Below are positions 44,589-52,133 of a stretch of 64,000 bases of DNA, in pieces. Below the pieces are notes generated by a model, which had not been told where the DNA came from, made no database searches, and saw only the letters and a list, made by a program, of their open reading frames with translations. The translations under genes and the position numbers were made by a program. The stretch covers positions 186,001-250,000 of the forward strand of contig JAFQRC010000005.1 in NCBI GenBank assembly GCA_017410265.1, read 5' to 3'. How positions within the stretch are numbered: position 1 is the stretch's first letter; each line of letters begins with the position of its first letter. This stretch comes from Ruminococcus sp. Its GTDB lineage: Bacteria > Bacillota > Clostridia > Oscillospirales > Acutalibacteraceae.

Positions 44589-45692
44589 ATGGATAATTTA
44601 AGTATTTATATTCACATTCCTTTCTGTGAACAGAAATGTCCGTACTGTGATTTTTACAGTATAAGCGATAAAAGTGAATACGATAACTACACAGAAAAAT
44701 TGATTGAAAGAATCAGATATTATAGTAGTATTTATAAGCGAAAGATATGTTCTGTATATTTTGGTGGTGGAACTCCGTCAGTAATTGGAATAAAGAGGCT
44801 TATAAAAATACTAACATCAGTAAAAGATAGTTTTGAAATCGAAAACGACTGCGAAATCACTGTTGAAGTGAATCCATGTTCTGCAGAAACACTCGATTTT
44901 TCACTACTTAAAAAAGAAGGATTTAACAGACTCTCTGTAGGTTTACAAAGTGCTGATGAAAATGAACTCAAAATTCTCGGTAGGCGACATACTGCTGCTA
45001 TAGCTAAAAAAACTGTTGAACGAGCAAGAAACGCAGGCTTTAACAATATTTCCCTTGACTTAATGCTGTGTATTCCTAAGCAAACAAAAAGCAGCCTTAC
45101 AAAATCCATAGAATTCTGTAAGGACTGCGGTGTTGAACACATATCTGCATATATTCTGAAAATCGAAGAGAACACTCCGTTTTTCAGAATGCAAGAAACT
45201 TTGTCATTGTATGATGATGATTCTCAGGCTGAGATGTATATTCACGCTGTAAATGAGCTTGAAAAACACGGATTCATACAATATGAGATTTCAAATTTTT
45301 CTAAAATCGGTTTCGAAGGCAAGCATAACTTAAGATATTGGAAAGACAAGGAATATCTCGGAATCGGACCATCTGCCCACTCATTTGTCGATGGTAAAAG
45401 ATTTTATTATACACGCAGTTTATATGATTTTTACAACAATATTACTGTCGATGATGGCATCGGTGGAGATGTTGAAGAATACATGATGCTCTCGTTGCGC
45501 CTTAAAGAGGGGTTAAATCTTTTAAAACTCAAAGAGAAGTATAATTTCATACCTAACGAAAACTTCTTACAAAGGGCAAATAAATTAAAATCTGAGGGAC
45601 TCGTGACTTTTAGTAACGAAACTATATCTCTTACTAAAGAAGGATTTCTGGTATCTAATATGATTATTAACTTTTTAACCGATGCTCTTTAG
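44589..45692 (+). CDS. hemW: Radical SAM heme chaperone HemW
   Basis: A HemN-like radical SAM protein that binds heme and delivers it; not a coproporphyrinogen oxidase. The cluster motif is C13, C17, C20 (PFCEQKCPYCDF), followed by YFGGGTPSVI and SVGLQSADENELKILGRRHT. At 367 residues it is in the HemW range and lacks the extra HemN N-terminus. The AAGGAG site is close. It converges on the gerQ-like gene with a four-base overlap. Confidence 0.9.
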   Translation: MDNLSIYIHIPFCEQKCPYCDFYSISDKSEYDNYTEKLIERIRYYSSIYKRKICSVYFGGGTPSVIGIKRLIKILTSVKDSFEIENDCEITVEVNPCSAETLDFSLLKKEGFNRLSVGLQSADENELKILGRRHTAAIAKKTVERARNAGFNNISLDLMLCIPKQTKSSLTKSIEFCKDCGVEHISAYILKIEENTPFFRMQETLSLYDDDSQAEMYIHAVNELEKHGFIQYEISNFSKIGFEGKHNLRYWKDKEYLGIGPSAHSFVDGKRFYYTRSLYDFYNNITVDDGIGGDVEEYMMLSLRLKEGLNLLKLKEKYNFIPNENFLQRANKLKSEGLVTFSNETISLTKEGFLVSNMIINFLTDAL

Positions 45693-46291
45693 TAATAAAA
45701 TCGTATAAATTTAATATTATAGAAATCACAGGCTGTCAGGTCATTTGTATCAAGCTCGTTTATCAGAATGTAGTTTGCACCGACCCCTAACAGGAAGCCT
45801 GATTTTTCTTCTAACTGAGTACTACCTATGAGAAATGTTACTGTTATTCTCCGACCAATTTGTGTTCTGATAAAGCCATTCAGATATTGGATTGATTCCG
45901 GAGTAACAGGATATGGATTTGAGAAATCTGTGATTGTAACGTTGCCTGTCTGGTTTATGTCTGTAGTAGGAGTCTGTGCATTCATCGACGCATTAAGTGT
46001 TGTTGTCGGAGTTGATACAAACGATTGGCTGTTTGGCGGAATGTTCAGATTATAGTCTGCGTCATACGGAACACCAGTAGGGTAGTCAGCGTCAGTCGCA
46101 GGTAATGTATTTATAGCATTATTCATAGGCGGATTAACATTGATACCACGAATCGCTAAGTTATATTCAGCTATCTGTTCAAGTGACGGTATATTCTGAC
46201 TTCCTAGAAAATTTACAGGCTCTAGTCCGCTTGCATCGGAAACTCCGCCTTCTATTCCGTAAATTCTACCTAAATCGATTTGATTATTCAA
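45689..46291 (-). CDS. GerQ-like spore coat protein
   Basis: A 200-residue protein with a Pro/Thr/Asn-rich low-complexity N-terminus and a C-terminal domain (about 130-200; SIQYLNGFIRTQIGRRITVTFLIGSTQLEEKSGFLLGVGANYILI) resembling GerQ. In Bacillus GerQ anchors CwlJ in the spore coat, and the two genes are adjacent. The TTG at 46291 has GGAGG seven bases upstream, so translation probably starts there and not at the 46336 end of the frame. It lies just after the cwlJ-like gene on the same strand, which supports the call. Confidence 0.65.
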   Translation of the reverse strand: MNNQIDLGRIYGIEGGVSDASGLEPVNFLGSQNIPSLEQIAEYNLAIRGINVNPPMNNAINTLPATDADYPTGVPYDADYNLNIPPNSQSFVSTPTTTLNASMNAQTPTTDINQTGNVTITDFSNPYPVTPESIQYLNGFIRTQIGRRITVTFLIGSTQLEEKSGFLLGVGANYILINELDTNDLTACDFYNIKFIRFYY

Positions 46292-46304
46292 AATATTACC
46301 TCCA

Positions 46305-46748
46305 TTATGTGTCTGCGTATTTAGCTGTAGGTGCATAAAAACAGTGAGCCCCTACCCTGTTGTATATAACTCCGATTTGAGTCGGGAAGTATGTCGGACA
46401 AGACTGAGAATACGGATTGAAGAAAAAGAGCGAGTTTCCCACTGCACTTGAGGTGTTCCCGGCAAGTGCCCAGTCTGCTATCAGATAATGAACCTCATCG
46501 GGGTTCATATTATAGATATTCTGGCTATTATAGCTACCTCTTACGCTTGTTTTAAGGCATGTGAACTGATTTGGTTGTTCAATAATCGCTCTGACATCAC
46601 CACCGTTACTGATTCGTGAAAACTCCCCGTTTTCTACCCTTGAACGGTTGATTACTACTGAGGCTACTGCTGCCATACCGTCGTAGCCCTCTCCTCCTGC
46701 CTCGCATTGGATAAGTCGCGCGAGTAATTCTCTCGTATCGTACGCCAT
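46305..46748 (-). CDS. CwlJ/SleB-type cortex-lytic hydrolase
   Basis: A cell wall hydrolase (Hydrolase_2) with the catalytic Glu region ARLIQCEAGGEGYDGMAAVA (E16). At 147 residues and without a signal peptide it matches CwlJ, which is made in the mother cell and sits in the coat, more than the secreted SleB. The start at 46748 follows GGTGGTGAT; the frame continues upstream through the tRNA locus, which is an artefact. A mother-cell-type promoter lies just upstream and a GerQ-like gene just downstream. Confidence 0.8.
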   Translation of the reverse strand: MAYDTRELLARLIQCEAGGEGYDGMAAVASVVINRSRVENGEFSRISNGGDVRAIIEQPNQFTCLKTSVRGSYNSQNIYNMNPDEVHYLIADWALAGNTSSAVGNSLFFFNPYSQSCPTYFPTQIGVIYNRVGAHCFYAPTAKYADT

Positions 46749-46769
46749 ATTATCACCACCTATCAGTTG

Positions 46770-46796
46770 TATAATATGCAAAATAAAATAAGGCGT
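46770..46796 (-). promoter_or_regulatory. Candidate sigma-K/sigma-E promoter for the cwlJ-gerQ pair
   Basis: On the - strand, AC (46796-46795), 16 bases, then CATATTATA (46778-46770), which fits the AC-N16-CATAnnnTA form of sigma-K promoters. The start would lie near 46763, about 15 bases before the ATG. Confidence 0.45.
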
Positions 46797-46804
46797 GTTT
46801 GTCC

Positions 46805-46833
46805 TTGACATAAACAGAAAAAGAAAGTAAAAT
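46805..46833 (+). promoter_or_regulatory. Promoter for the tRNA-Ser transcript
   Basis: TTGACA (46805-46810), 17 bases, TAAAAT (46828-46833), on the strand of the tRNA. The predicted start near 46840 leaves about 209 bases of leader before the tRNA. Confidence 0.65.
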
Positions 46834-46852
46834 AGCATAGTAAAATAATTAC

Positions 46853-46989
46853 GGAGATGTATCGAAGTGGGGACGGTTGCGAGCGCTGCCAGTGGCAGAG
46901 AAAGCGAGCAACAAGGAGTGGCCGCGGTCAAAACTTTCGCACGAGAGTGCATAGAAAGTTTTGGGTACCGCAACAGGACATAACGGGGC
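46853..46989 (+). pseudogene. Interrupted duplicate of the tRNA-Ser 5' end
   Basis: Positions 46850-46870 repeat 47046-47066 exactly (21 bases, including the first 18 of the tRNA). After an unrelated 108-base stretch, CATAACGGGGC (46979-46989) repeats the tRNA segment that comes one base later in the intact gene. The rest of the tRNA is missing. Confidence 0.75.
46871..46978 (+). other. 108-base GC-rich structured insert inside the tRNA duplicate
   Basis: By count 61 of 108 bases are G or C, well above the surrounding sequence. A 19-bp interrupted hairpin spans 46924-46971 (GCGGT/ACCGC, CAAAACTTTC/GAAAGTTTTG, GCAC/GTGC) with a GAGA tetraloop and two three-base bulges on the 3' side. A second arm pairs GTTGC (46876-46880) with GCAAC (46908-46912). 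It could be a palindromic mobile repeat or a structured RNA. There is no coding potential I trust. Confidence 0.65.
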
Positions 46990-47042
46990 GCCCCGTTCGT
47001 TAAAAAATGAATATTGAGTTTATGCTCCTTCGGGAGTTAAAC
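46982..47042 (+). other. Two further hairpins before the tRNA
   Basis: AACGGGGCGCCCCGTT (46982-46997) is a perfect palindrome. GTTTA/TAAAC plus CTCC/GGAG around a TTCG tetraloop spans 47018-47042, ending six bases before the tRNA. Confidence 0.6.
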
Positions 47043-47048
47043 ATATAC

Positions 47049-47137
47049 GGAGATGTATCGAAGTGGTCATAACGGGGCTGACTCGAAATCAGTTAGGGAG
47101 CAATCCCCCGCGGGTTCGAATCCCGCCGTCTCCGCCA
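47049..47137 (+). tRNA. tRNA-Ser, anticodon CGA
   Basis: The acceptor stem is GGAGATG with CGTCTCC, then G73 and an encoded CCA. The anticodon arm is GCTGA/TCAGT with loop CTCGAAA, giving anticodon CGA (reads UCG). A long variable arm (GGGAGCAATCCC) marks a class II tRNA, and the T arm is GCGGG TTCGAAT CCCGC. At 89 bases it is intact. Confidence 0.95.
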
Positions 47138-47143
47138 CAAAGT

Positions 47144-47180
47144 AACCGCAACTTTATTAATGTTGCGGTTGTTTTATTTT
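47144..47180 (+). terminator. Intrinsic terminator of the tRNA-Ser gene
   Basis: AACCGCAAC (47144-47152) pairs with GTTGCGGTT (47162-47170), followed by GTTTTATTTT. Confidence 0.85.
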
Positions 47181-47206
47181 TATGCTATTATCAGTTTGGT
47201 GATTGT

Positions 47207-47689
47207 ATGAAAAATACTGATTATGATGAATTATACAGCAAAGTTTACAAAGAAATAGGTGATTTGACCCCGCTTAAAGTCGACTGTGGAGTACTGTGCT
47301 CAGGAGCTTGTTGCAAAGGTGACAGTAACACGGGTATGATTCTCTTCCCTTTTGAAAAAACCGAGCTTGAAATAAAAATAACCCAAAATGGCGAGCGACT
47401 AGCTATTTGTAACGGAACATGTGACAGAAACAAACGGCCGCTTGCTTGCAGAATCTTTCCTTTCTTTCCCACTGTTGATGAAAGAGGAAAAGTATATGTC
47501 GAGCTTGATTACAGAGCGTTTTGTGTTTGTCCTATGGTTGAACATTACGATGAGATTTTGTTTGACAAGCGATTTTTGAATGCTGTCAAGAAGGTTGGCA
47601 AAATTCTTGTTAAAGACAAGATTTTCAAAGAGTTTCTCAAAACAACAACAGAAGAGATTGATTTGTATCATAGTTTTTATGATAAATAG
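47207..47689 (+). CDS. YkgJ-like cysteine cluster protein
   Basis: A 160-residue protein with a cysteine cluster: C27, C31, C35, C36, C68, C72 and C81 (CGVLCSGACCKG, CNGTCDRNKRPLACRIFPFFP), plus a later FCVCPM. It resembles the YkgJ zinc or iron-chelating family. The ATG at 47207 is preceded only by a weak GGTGAT; the frame runs on upstream into the tRNA gene and cannot be coding there. Function is unknown. It is monocistronic between two terminators. Confidence 0.75.
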   Translation: MKNTDYDELYSKVYKEIGDLTPLKVDCGVLCSGACCKGDSNTGMILFPFEKTELEIKITQNGERLAICNGTCDRNKRPLACRIFPFFPTVDERGKVYVELDYRAFCVCPMVEHYDEILFDKRFLNAVKKVGKILVKDKIFKEFLKTTTEEIDLYHSFYDK

Positions 47690-47692
47690 TAT

Positions 47693-47730
47693 ACAACAAA
47701 ACCCCCGCCTAGCGGGGGTTTTGTTGTTTT
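47693..47730. terminator. Bidirectional terminator between the YkgJ-like gene and mogA
   Basis: A perfect 16-bp stem (47693-47708 with 47712-47727, core ACCCCCGC) with a three-base loop and T on the + side; A-rich on the other side. Confidence 0.9.
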
Positions 47731-48211
47731 ACGCACAATCATTCTGTTCTGTTAATAACATCTTAAGTCCGTGCTCAAGCGAATTGATAACAAACATCAG
47801 ATTTTCAGAAGCTGCTTTAGGACTGCCAGGCAGGTTGATAATTAGGGTGTTGCATTTAATACCGCTTACTCCGCGCGAAAGCATACCATGTGGCGTTAAT
47901 TCCATAGATTTAAACCGCATATATTCTGATATGCCCTGTGCTTCTCTTTCGATAACCAACTTCGTAGCTTCAGGAGTGACATCTCTTTTAGAAAAACCTG
48001 TTCCGCCTGTAGTTACGACTAGGTTGATGTTATCATCAACAGCTTTTTCTAATTCATTCACTATTATATTTATCTCATCGGGTACGACAACAACCTCTGA
48101 CACTTCATAGCTATATTCTTTGAGTATTTTTCTGACAGCAGGCCCTGCTTCATCTGCTCTAAGATTACTATAACATCTGTCACTGATAGTGATAACTCTT
48201 GCCTTATACAT
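47729..48211 (-). CDS. mogA: MogA/MoaB family molybdopterin adenylyltransferase
   Basis: A MoCF-biosynthesis fold protein that adenylylates molybdopterin. VVTTGGTGFSKRDVTPEATK and NLPGSPKAASENL are family motifs. At 160 residues it is a single domain. It lies six bases after the MoeA-like gene at the end of the moa operon. MogA and MoaB cannot be separated by eye; activity in Moco synthesis fits the operon. Confidence 0.88.
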   Translation of the reverse strand: MYKARVITISDRCYSNLRADEAGPAVRKILKEYSYEVSEVVVVPDEINIIVNELEKAVDDNINLVVTTGGTGFSKRDVTPEATKLVIEREAQGISEYMRFKSMELTPHGMLSRGVSGIKCNTLIINLPGSPKAASENLMFVINSLEHGLKMLLTEQNDCA

Positions 48212-48217
48212 AACTTC

Positions 48218-49237
48218 TCACTTTCCGAATGGACACAAAGGGTAGGTGCATTCACCGCATGAAAGGCACAGTCCGCCCTCACCCATTGTTACAAAATCAT
48301 TCTTTTCTAATTTTACATCAGCAGCTATTCTTGGCAGTACTAAATCAAACACAGTCGCTTTTGCGTACATAACACAACCAGGTAAACCAACAATAGGTAC
48401 ATCGTCATCAAAATAACCAAGTAAAAACATAGCACCGGGTAATACAGGTGCTCCGTATGTAACAATATTTGCACCGCTCTTTTTAATTGCTCCAGGAGTA
48501 TTATCGTCAGGATCGACACTCATTCCTCCTGTACAAAGTATGAGCTCGACTTTTTTATTACGCATTGTTTTGATTGCGTTTACAATATTCTCACAGTTAT
48601 CGTCAACAGTAATGTGATCAACAACATCAATTGAATACTCTTTGAGTTTGTTGATAATTACAGGAGTAAATTTGTCTTCAATTCTACCTGAATGAACTTC
48701 GTTGCCTGTGGTAATTACTCCGGCTTTCTTGATTGTGAAAGGTATGAGTTCTAATATAGGTTTACCGCTATAAACAGCTTTCGCTTTATTTAGCTTTTCT
48801 TCATCAATCACTAATGGTATAACCCGTGTACCACAGAGCTTATCGCCTTTTTTTACCTTTGTATTCCCCTTTCGGGTTGCAATCATAATTTCATCAATTG
48901 AATTGATTTTGTTAAGCCTATTTGTATCGACCAAAAACAATCCGTCTGTTTCAGCTTTGAGCTCAATTTTACCCTCACTGACATCTGAGCTTATCATATA
49001 TTCGTTTTTGCAGATATCACAAAGAATAAGTGCTGCGTCGTTTTCGTGAAGCATACCCTCTTTTTTCTCCCAGACAAAGAGATTTTCTTTACCCATTGAA
49101 AGTAATACCGGAATATCTTCTTTTGTTACAATATGTCCTTTTTTAAATCTGGCACCTTTGTATTCATCTTTTATAATCTGAGTCATATCGTGACACAGAA
49201 TGTGACCGACAGCATCTTCAGTTTTTATCAGTTTCAT
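48218..49237 (-). CDS. MoeA-like molybdopterin-binding protein with C-terminal cysteine cluster
   Basis: A 339-residue relative of MoeA, shorter than the usual ~400 and apparently without the last MoeA domain. The MoCF domain shows GVITTGNEVHSGRI, LILCTGGMSVDPDDNTPGAI and VGLPGCVMYAKATVFD. The end is GGLCLSCGECTYPLCPFGK, with C324, C327, C330 and C335 as a possible metal site. It may insert molybdenum or act on a variant cofactor; this is inference. It overlaps the MOSC gene by 20 bases. Confidence 0.75.
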   Translation of the reverse strand: MKLIKTEDAVGHILCHDMTQIIKDEYKGARFKKGHIVTKEDIPVLLSMGKENLFVWEKKEGMLHENDAALILCDICKNEYMISSDVSEGKIELKAETDGLFLVDTNRLNKINSIDEIMIATRKGNTKVKKGDKLCGTRVIPLVIDEEKLNKAKAVYSGKPILELIPFTIKKAGVITTGNEVHSGRIEDKFTPVIINKLKEYSIDVVDHITVDDNCENIVNAIKTMRNKKVELILCTGGMSVDPDDNTPGAIKKSGANIVTYGAPVLPGAMFLLGYFDDDVPIVGLPGCVMYAKATVFDLVLPRIAADVKLEKNDFVTMGEGGLCLSCGECTYPLCPFGK

Positions 49238-49673
49238 CTATATCACCACACACCGCGATTTCGTCATCAGCTTTGATTCTTCCTCCTGTGATAACCTCAG
49301 CAAATATTCCCTCAGTAGGCATTACACATTTTCCCGTGAGCTTTTTTATCTCACAATCAGAGTGGCACTTTTTCCCTATCTGGGTTACTCTAAGCTTTGT
49401 TTCTCCGACTGAAAGCACAGTGCCGATAGGCAGAGTTTTCAGATCAATACCAGAGGTTACTATATTTTCGGCGAAATCGCCTGCTTTTAAATCTAGCCCT
49501 AATGAGAGCATTTTATCAATACTTTCCTGTGCAAGTAAACTCACTTGTCTATGCCACTTTCCAGCGTGAGCATCGCCGATTATTCCGTGATTAACTAATA
49601 AATCTATGTAAGGCACCTGAGTTTTCTTTATGCCTCGTTTTTCGCTGATACAGACAGCTATAACCATTCCCAT
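49218..49673 (-). CDS. MOSC domain protein
   Basis: A stand-alone MOSC domain of 151 residues (GIIGDAHAGKWHRQVSLLAQESI, GDFAENIVTSGIDL, GTVLSVGETKLRVTQIGKKCH). MOSC domains handle sulfur for the molybdenum cofactor; the conserved Cys is in GKCVMP. It lies between moaC and the MoeA-like gene, abutting the first, so the operon context supports a cofactor role. Confidence 0.88.
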   Translation of the reverse strand: MGMVIAVCISEKRGIKKTQVPYIDLLVNHGIIGDAHAGKWHRQVSLLAQESIDKMLSLGLDLKAGDFAENIVTSGIDLKTLPIGTVLSVGETKLRVTQIGKKCHSDCEIKKLTGKCVMPTEGIFAEVITGGRIKADDEIAVCGDIDETDKN

Positions 49674-50147
49674 TTACGACCTCTTAAATTCAAAATCTCC
49701 GCTTTTACCTCCTGTTTTTGAAACAAGATGTATATCGGTTATTTCTATATCCTTCTGAACGGCTTTACACATATCGTAGATAGTAAGTGCTGAAACGCTA
49801 ACCGCATGTAGTGCCTCCATCTCAACACCGGTTTCGCCCTTGCACTTTACTGTTGATGTGATAGAGATTCCTGAATCTACAAAATCAAAAGCTATATCTG
49901 CAGACTTTAATGCAATCGGGTGACACATCGGTATTACGAACGATGTGTTTTTAGCAGCCATGATTCCTGATACCTGAGCTACAGCGAGCACATTACCTTT
50001 TGACATAGTTCCCGCTTTTACTTTAGATAAAGTTTCCTCGTTCATTTTCACAAAAGCTGTAGCTACAGCAGTTCTGTATGTGACAGCCTTATTTGTTACA
50101 TCAACCATTTTAGAAAGACCTTGCTCGTTAAAATGAGTAAATTCCAT
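49674..50147 (-). CDS. moaC: Cyclic pyranopterin monophosphate synthase MoaC
   Basis: Acts with MoaA in the first step of molybdopterin synthesis. FTHFNEQGLSKMVDVTNKAVTYRTA, VIPMCHPIALKSADIAF, CKGETGVEMEALHAVSVSALTIYDMCKA and TGGKSGDF are typical. At 157 residues it is normal. It starts one base after moaA. Confidence 0.97.
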   Translation of the reverse strand: MEFTHFNEQGLSKMVDVTNKAVTYRTAVATAFVKMNEETLSKVKAGTMSKGNVLAVAQVSGIMAAKNTSFVIPMCHPIALKSADIAFDFVDSGISITSTVKCKGETGVEMEALHAVSVSALTIYDMCKAVQKDIEITDIHLVSKTGGKSGDFEFKRS

Positions 50148-50148
50148 A

Positions 50149-51090
50149 TTATCCTCCGATTTGATTCATATATCGAGATGTTTTGCTAAAGCACGATGTT
50201 GTAAGTGAGTGTTCAAGGGGCTTATTAAGTATGGCGTTCTTTATAGCCTCAGAGAGCTCATCACCGTGTAGTCCACGAAGATTATACTCGTCACTGCTAT
50301 GCAAACAGGTTTTAATCTTTCCGTCAGAAGTAACACGGATTTTATTGCACTTATCGCAGAATTTGTTCGACAACGGTCTTATAAGACCTACTCTGCCTTT
50401 ATAGCCGTCAATTTTGTACACTTCTGAAACACCGTCAAAAGAAATACGCTTTAAATTTTTCACTTTATCAAGAACTATATCACAGCTAACAAACTTATTT
50501 TTATCCCACATAGCGCACTCTCCGAGTGGCATCAACTCAATAAAACGAACTGTAATATTATTATCTCTGGTAAGCTCTACAAAATCAGATATTTCATCTA
50601 TGTTAACGCCTCCGATAAGCACAACATTAACTTTAATATCATCAAAGTTTTCAATTTGTGCGCATTTTATGCCCTCAAGCACATCAGATATATCGCCGTT
50701 TCGCGTGATTTCTCTAAATTTTTCAGCGTTTAAAGTATCTAAGCTGATATTCAGTCTGTTAACTCCTGATAGTTTCAAATCGCGTGCGTAACGACTTAGT
50801 AGACAGCCGTTTGTAGTAATCGCAAGTTGTCTGAGTGAACTAAGCGATGAAATTCTGCGACATATATCTATGATATCGTGTCTTAATAGTGGTTCACCGC
50901 CTGTTATACGGATTTTGTCAATTCCTAACGATACCGCCTTTTCGCATATTTCAAACAGTTCATCTCCTGATAAAGAAGTGTTTTCTCTAAACTGTGTCTT
51001 TTCAGGTGAACAATAGTTGCATCTGAGATTACATAGATCAGTGACAGAAAGACGCATATAATTGATGTTTCTGCAATATCCATCTTTCAT
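50149..51090 (-). CDS. moaA: GTP 3',8-cyclase MoaA
   Basis: A radical SAM enzyme that starts molybdopterin synthesis from GTP. The N-terminal cluster is C20, C24, C27 (DLCNLRCNYC), and the second cluster is in FCDKCNKIRVTSDGKIKTC. The protein ends in Gly-Gly, required for activity in this family. At 313 residues it is normal. moaC follows at once; moaD and moaE are not in the window. Confidence 0.97.
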   Translation of the reverse strand: MKDGYCRNINYMRLSVTDLCNLRCNYCSPEKTQFRENTSLSGDELFEICEKAVSLGIDKIRITGGEPLLRHDIIDICRRISSLSSLRQLAITTNGCLLSRYARDLKLSGVNRLNISLDTLNAEKFREITRNGDISDVLEGIKCAQIENFDDIKVNVVLIGGVNIDEISDFVELTRDNNITVRFIELMPLGECAMWDKNKFVSCDIVLDKVKNLKRISFDGVSEVYKIDGYKGRVGLIRPLSNKFCDKCNKIRVTSDGKIKTCLHSSDEYNLRGLHGDELSEAIKNAILNKPLEHSLTTSCFSKTSRYMNQIGG

Positions 51091-51098
51091 TTTATCAC

Positions 51099-52133
51099 CT
51101 ACTTTAGTAAAAATATATCTTCTTTTTTGAGTCCAATATTGACAGCATCGTTGACTATATATCTGTCAATATCGTTATTTCTAAGTTTAGCAGTAATGAA
51201 TTTTTTGTTATCGCTTATTTGTAGAATAAAAATACTATGAGACTCTTTTTCTACAATAAGCTTAATCTTGGCTTTTATGTTAATGTCACCTAATGTGCAA
51301 AACTTAACACAATCGCTATAAAAAGCGATTGAAGTAAAATCGATATCATCTGTAATTTCGAATTCAATACCAGAATCAGTGACAATTCGATTGCCGTTTC
51401 TGAAAGTAATATCAAGAATATTTTCGCAGCCGAGCAATAGAGCGTCTGTTTTACAAAGAGGCTTACTGAAAGCGTCTGCTTTTTCTCTTATACTGTGGCA
51501 ATAACCGTTGCTGATAGTACACACTTTATCAGATATAGAATATACTTCATCTTTGTTATGTGAAACAAATATTACATCAGACTTAAACTCATCAAGTGAT
51601 TTGATTAAATCATACATAAGCTGAGATTTGATCTGAGAATCAAGCGACGAGAAAGGCTCATCGAGCAACAACAACTTCGGAGATGTCGAGAGCGCTCTGG
51701 CAAGTGCAACGCGTTGTTGCTGACCCCCTGAAAGCTGGTGAGGAAATAAATTCTTTACATTTTCAAGCCCGAATTTGTCTACTAATTCACAAACTAAAGT
51801 TTCCCTTTCAGACTTTTTGTGATTTATTAAGCCTGTTTTGATATTATCTTTCACCGTCATACTCGGAAACAGTGCGTATGATTGAGGAAGGTAACCTATA
51901 CGGCGTTTCTGAGGAGGAAGATTAATCTTTCTTTCACTGTCAAAAACTACAGTATCGTTAATCACAATATTACCTCTATCGGGTTTGATAATACCGGCGA
52001 TACATTTCAAAGTAACGCTTTTACCGCTTCCTGAAAGGCCAAATAAGGAAATGATATCACTAGATTCAGAGTTAAATTTCACATCAAGTTCAAAGTCCCC
52101 AAATTTCTTTTTTATGTCAACGTAGAGAGCCAT
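51099..52133 (-). CDS. modC: Molybdate ABC transporter ATP-binding protein
   Basis: The ATPase of molybdate import. Walker A is GLSGSGKS (32-39), the signature LSGGQQQRVALARAL and Walker B LLLLDEPFSSLD; a C-terminal region of about 120 residues resembles a TOBE domain. The start at 52133 has AAAGGGGGC upstream, giving 344 residues; the earlier start overlaps modB. It overlaps modB by 17 bases and lies just before moaA. Confidence 0.92.
   Translation of the reverse strand: MALYVDIKKKFGDFELDVKFNSESSDIISLFGLSGSGKSVTLKCIAGIIKPDRGNIVINDTVVFDSERKINLPPQKRRIGYLPQSYALFPSMTVKDNIKTGLINHKKSERETLVCELVDKFGLENVKNLFPHQLSGGQQQRVALARALSTSPKLLLLDEPFSSLDSQIKSQLMYDLIKSLDEFKSDVIFVSHNKDEVYSISDKVCTISNGYCHSIREKADAFSKPLCKTDALLLGCENILDITFRNGNRIVTDSGIEFEITDDIDFTSIAFYSDCVKFCTLGDINIKAKIKLIVEKESHSIFILQISDNKKFITAKLRNNDIDRYIVNDAVNIGLKKEDIFLLK

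Noticed and set aside
46749..46973. N-terminal extension of the cwlJ-like reading frame through the tRNA region
   Set aside because: The extension is the reverse complement of the structured insert and tRNA duplicate. The ATG at 46748 has a ribosome site and gives the normal CwlJ length.
47063..47206. Upstream extension of the YkgJ-like reading frame
   Set aside because: It reads through the tRNA-Ser gene and its terminator, so it cannot be coding.
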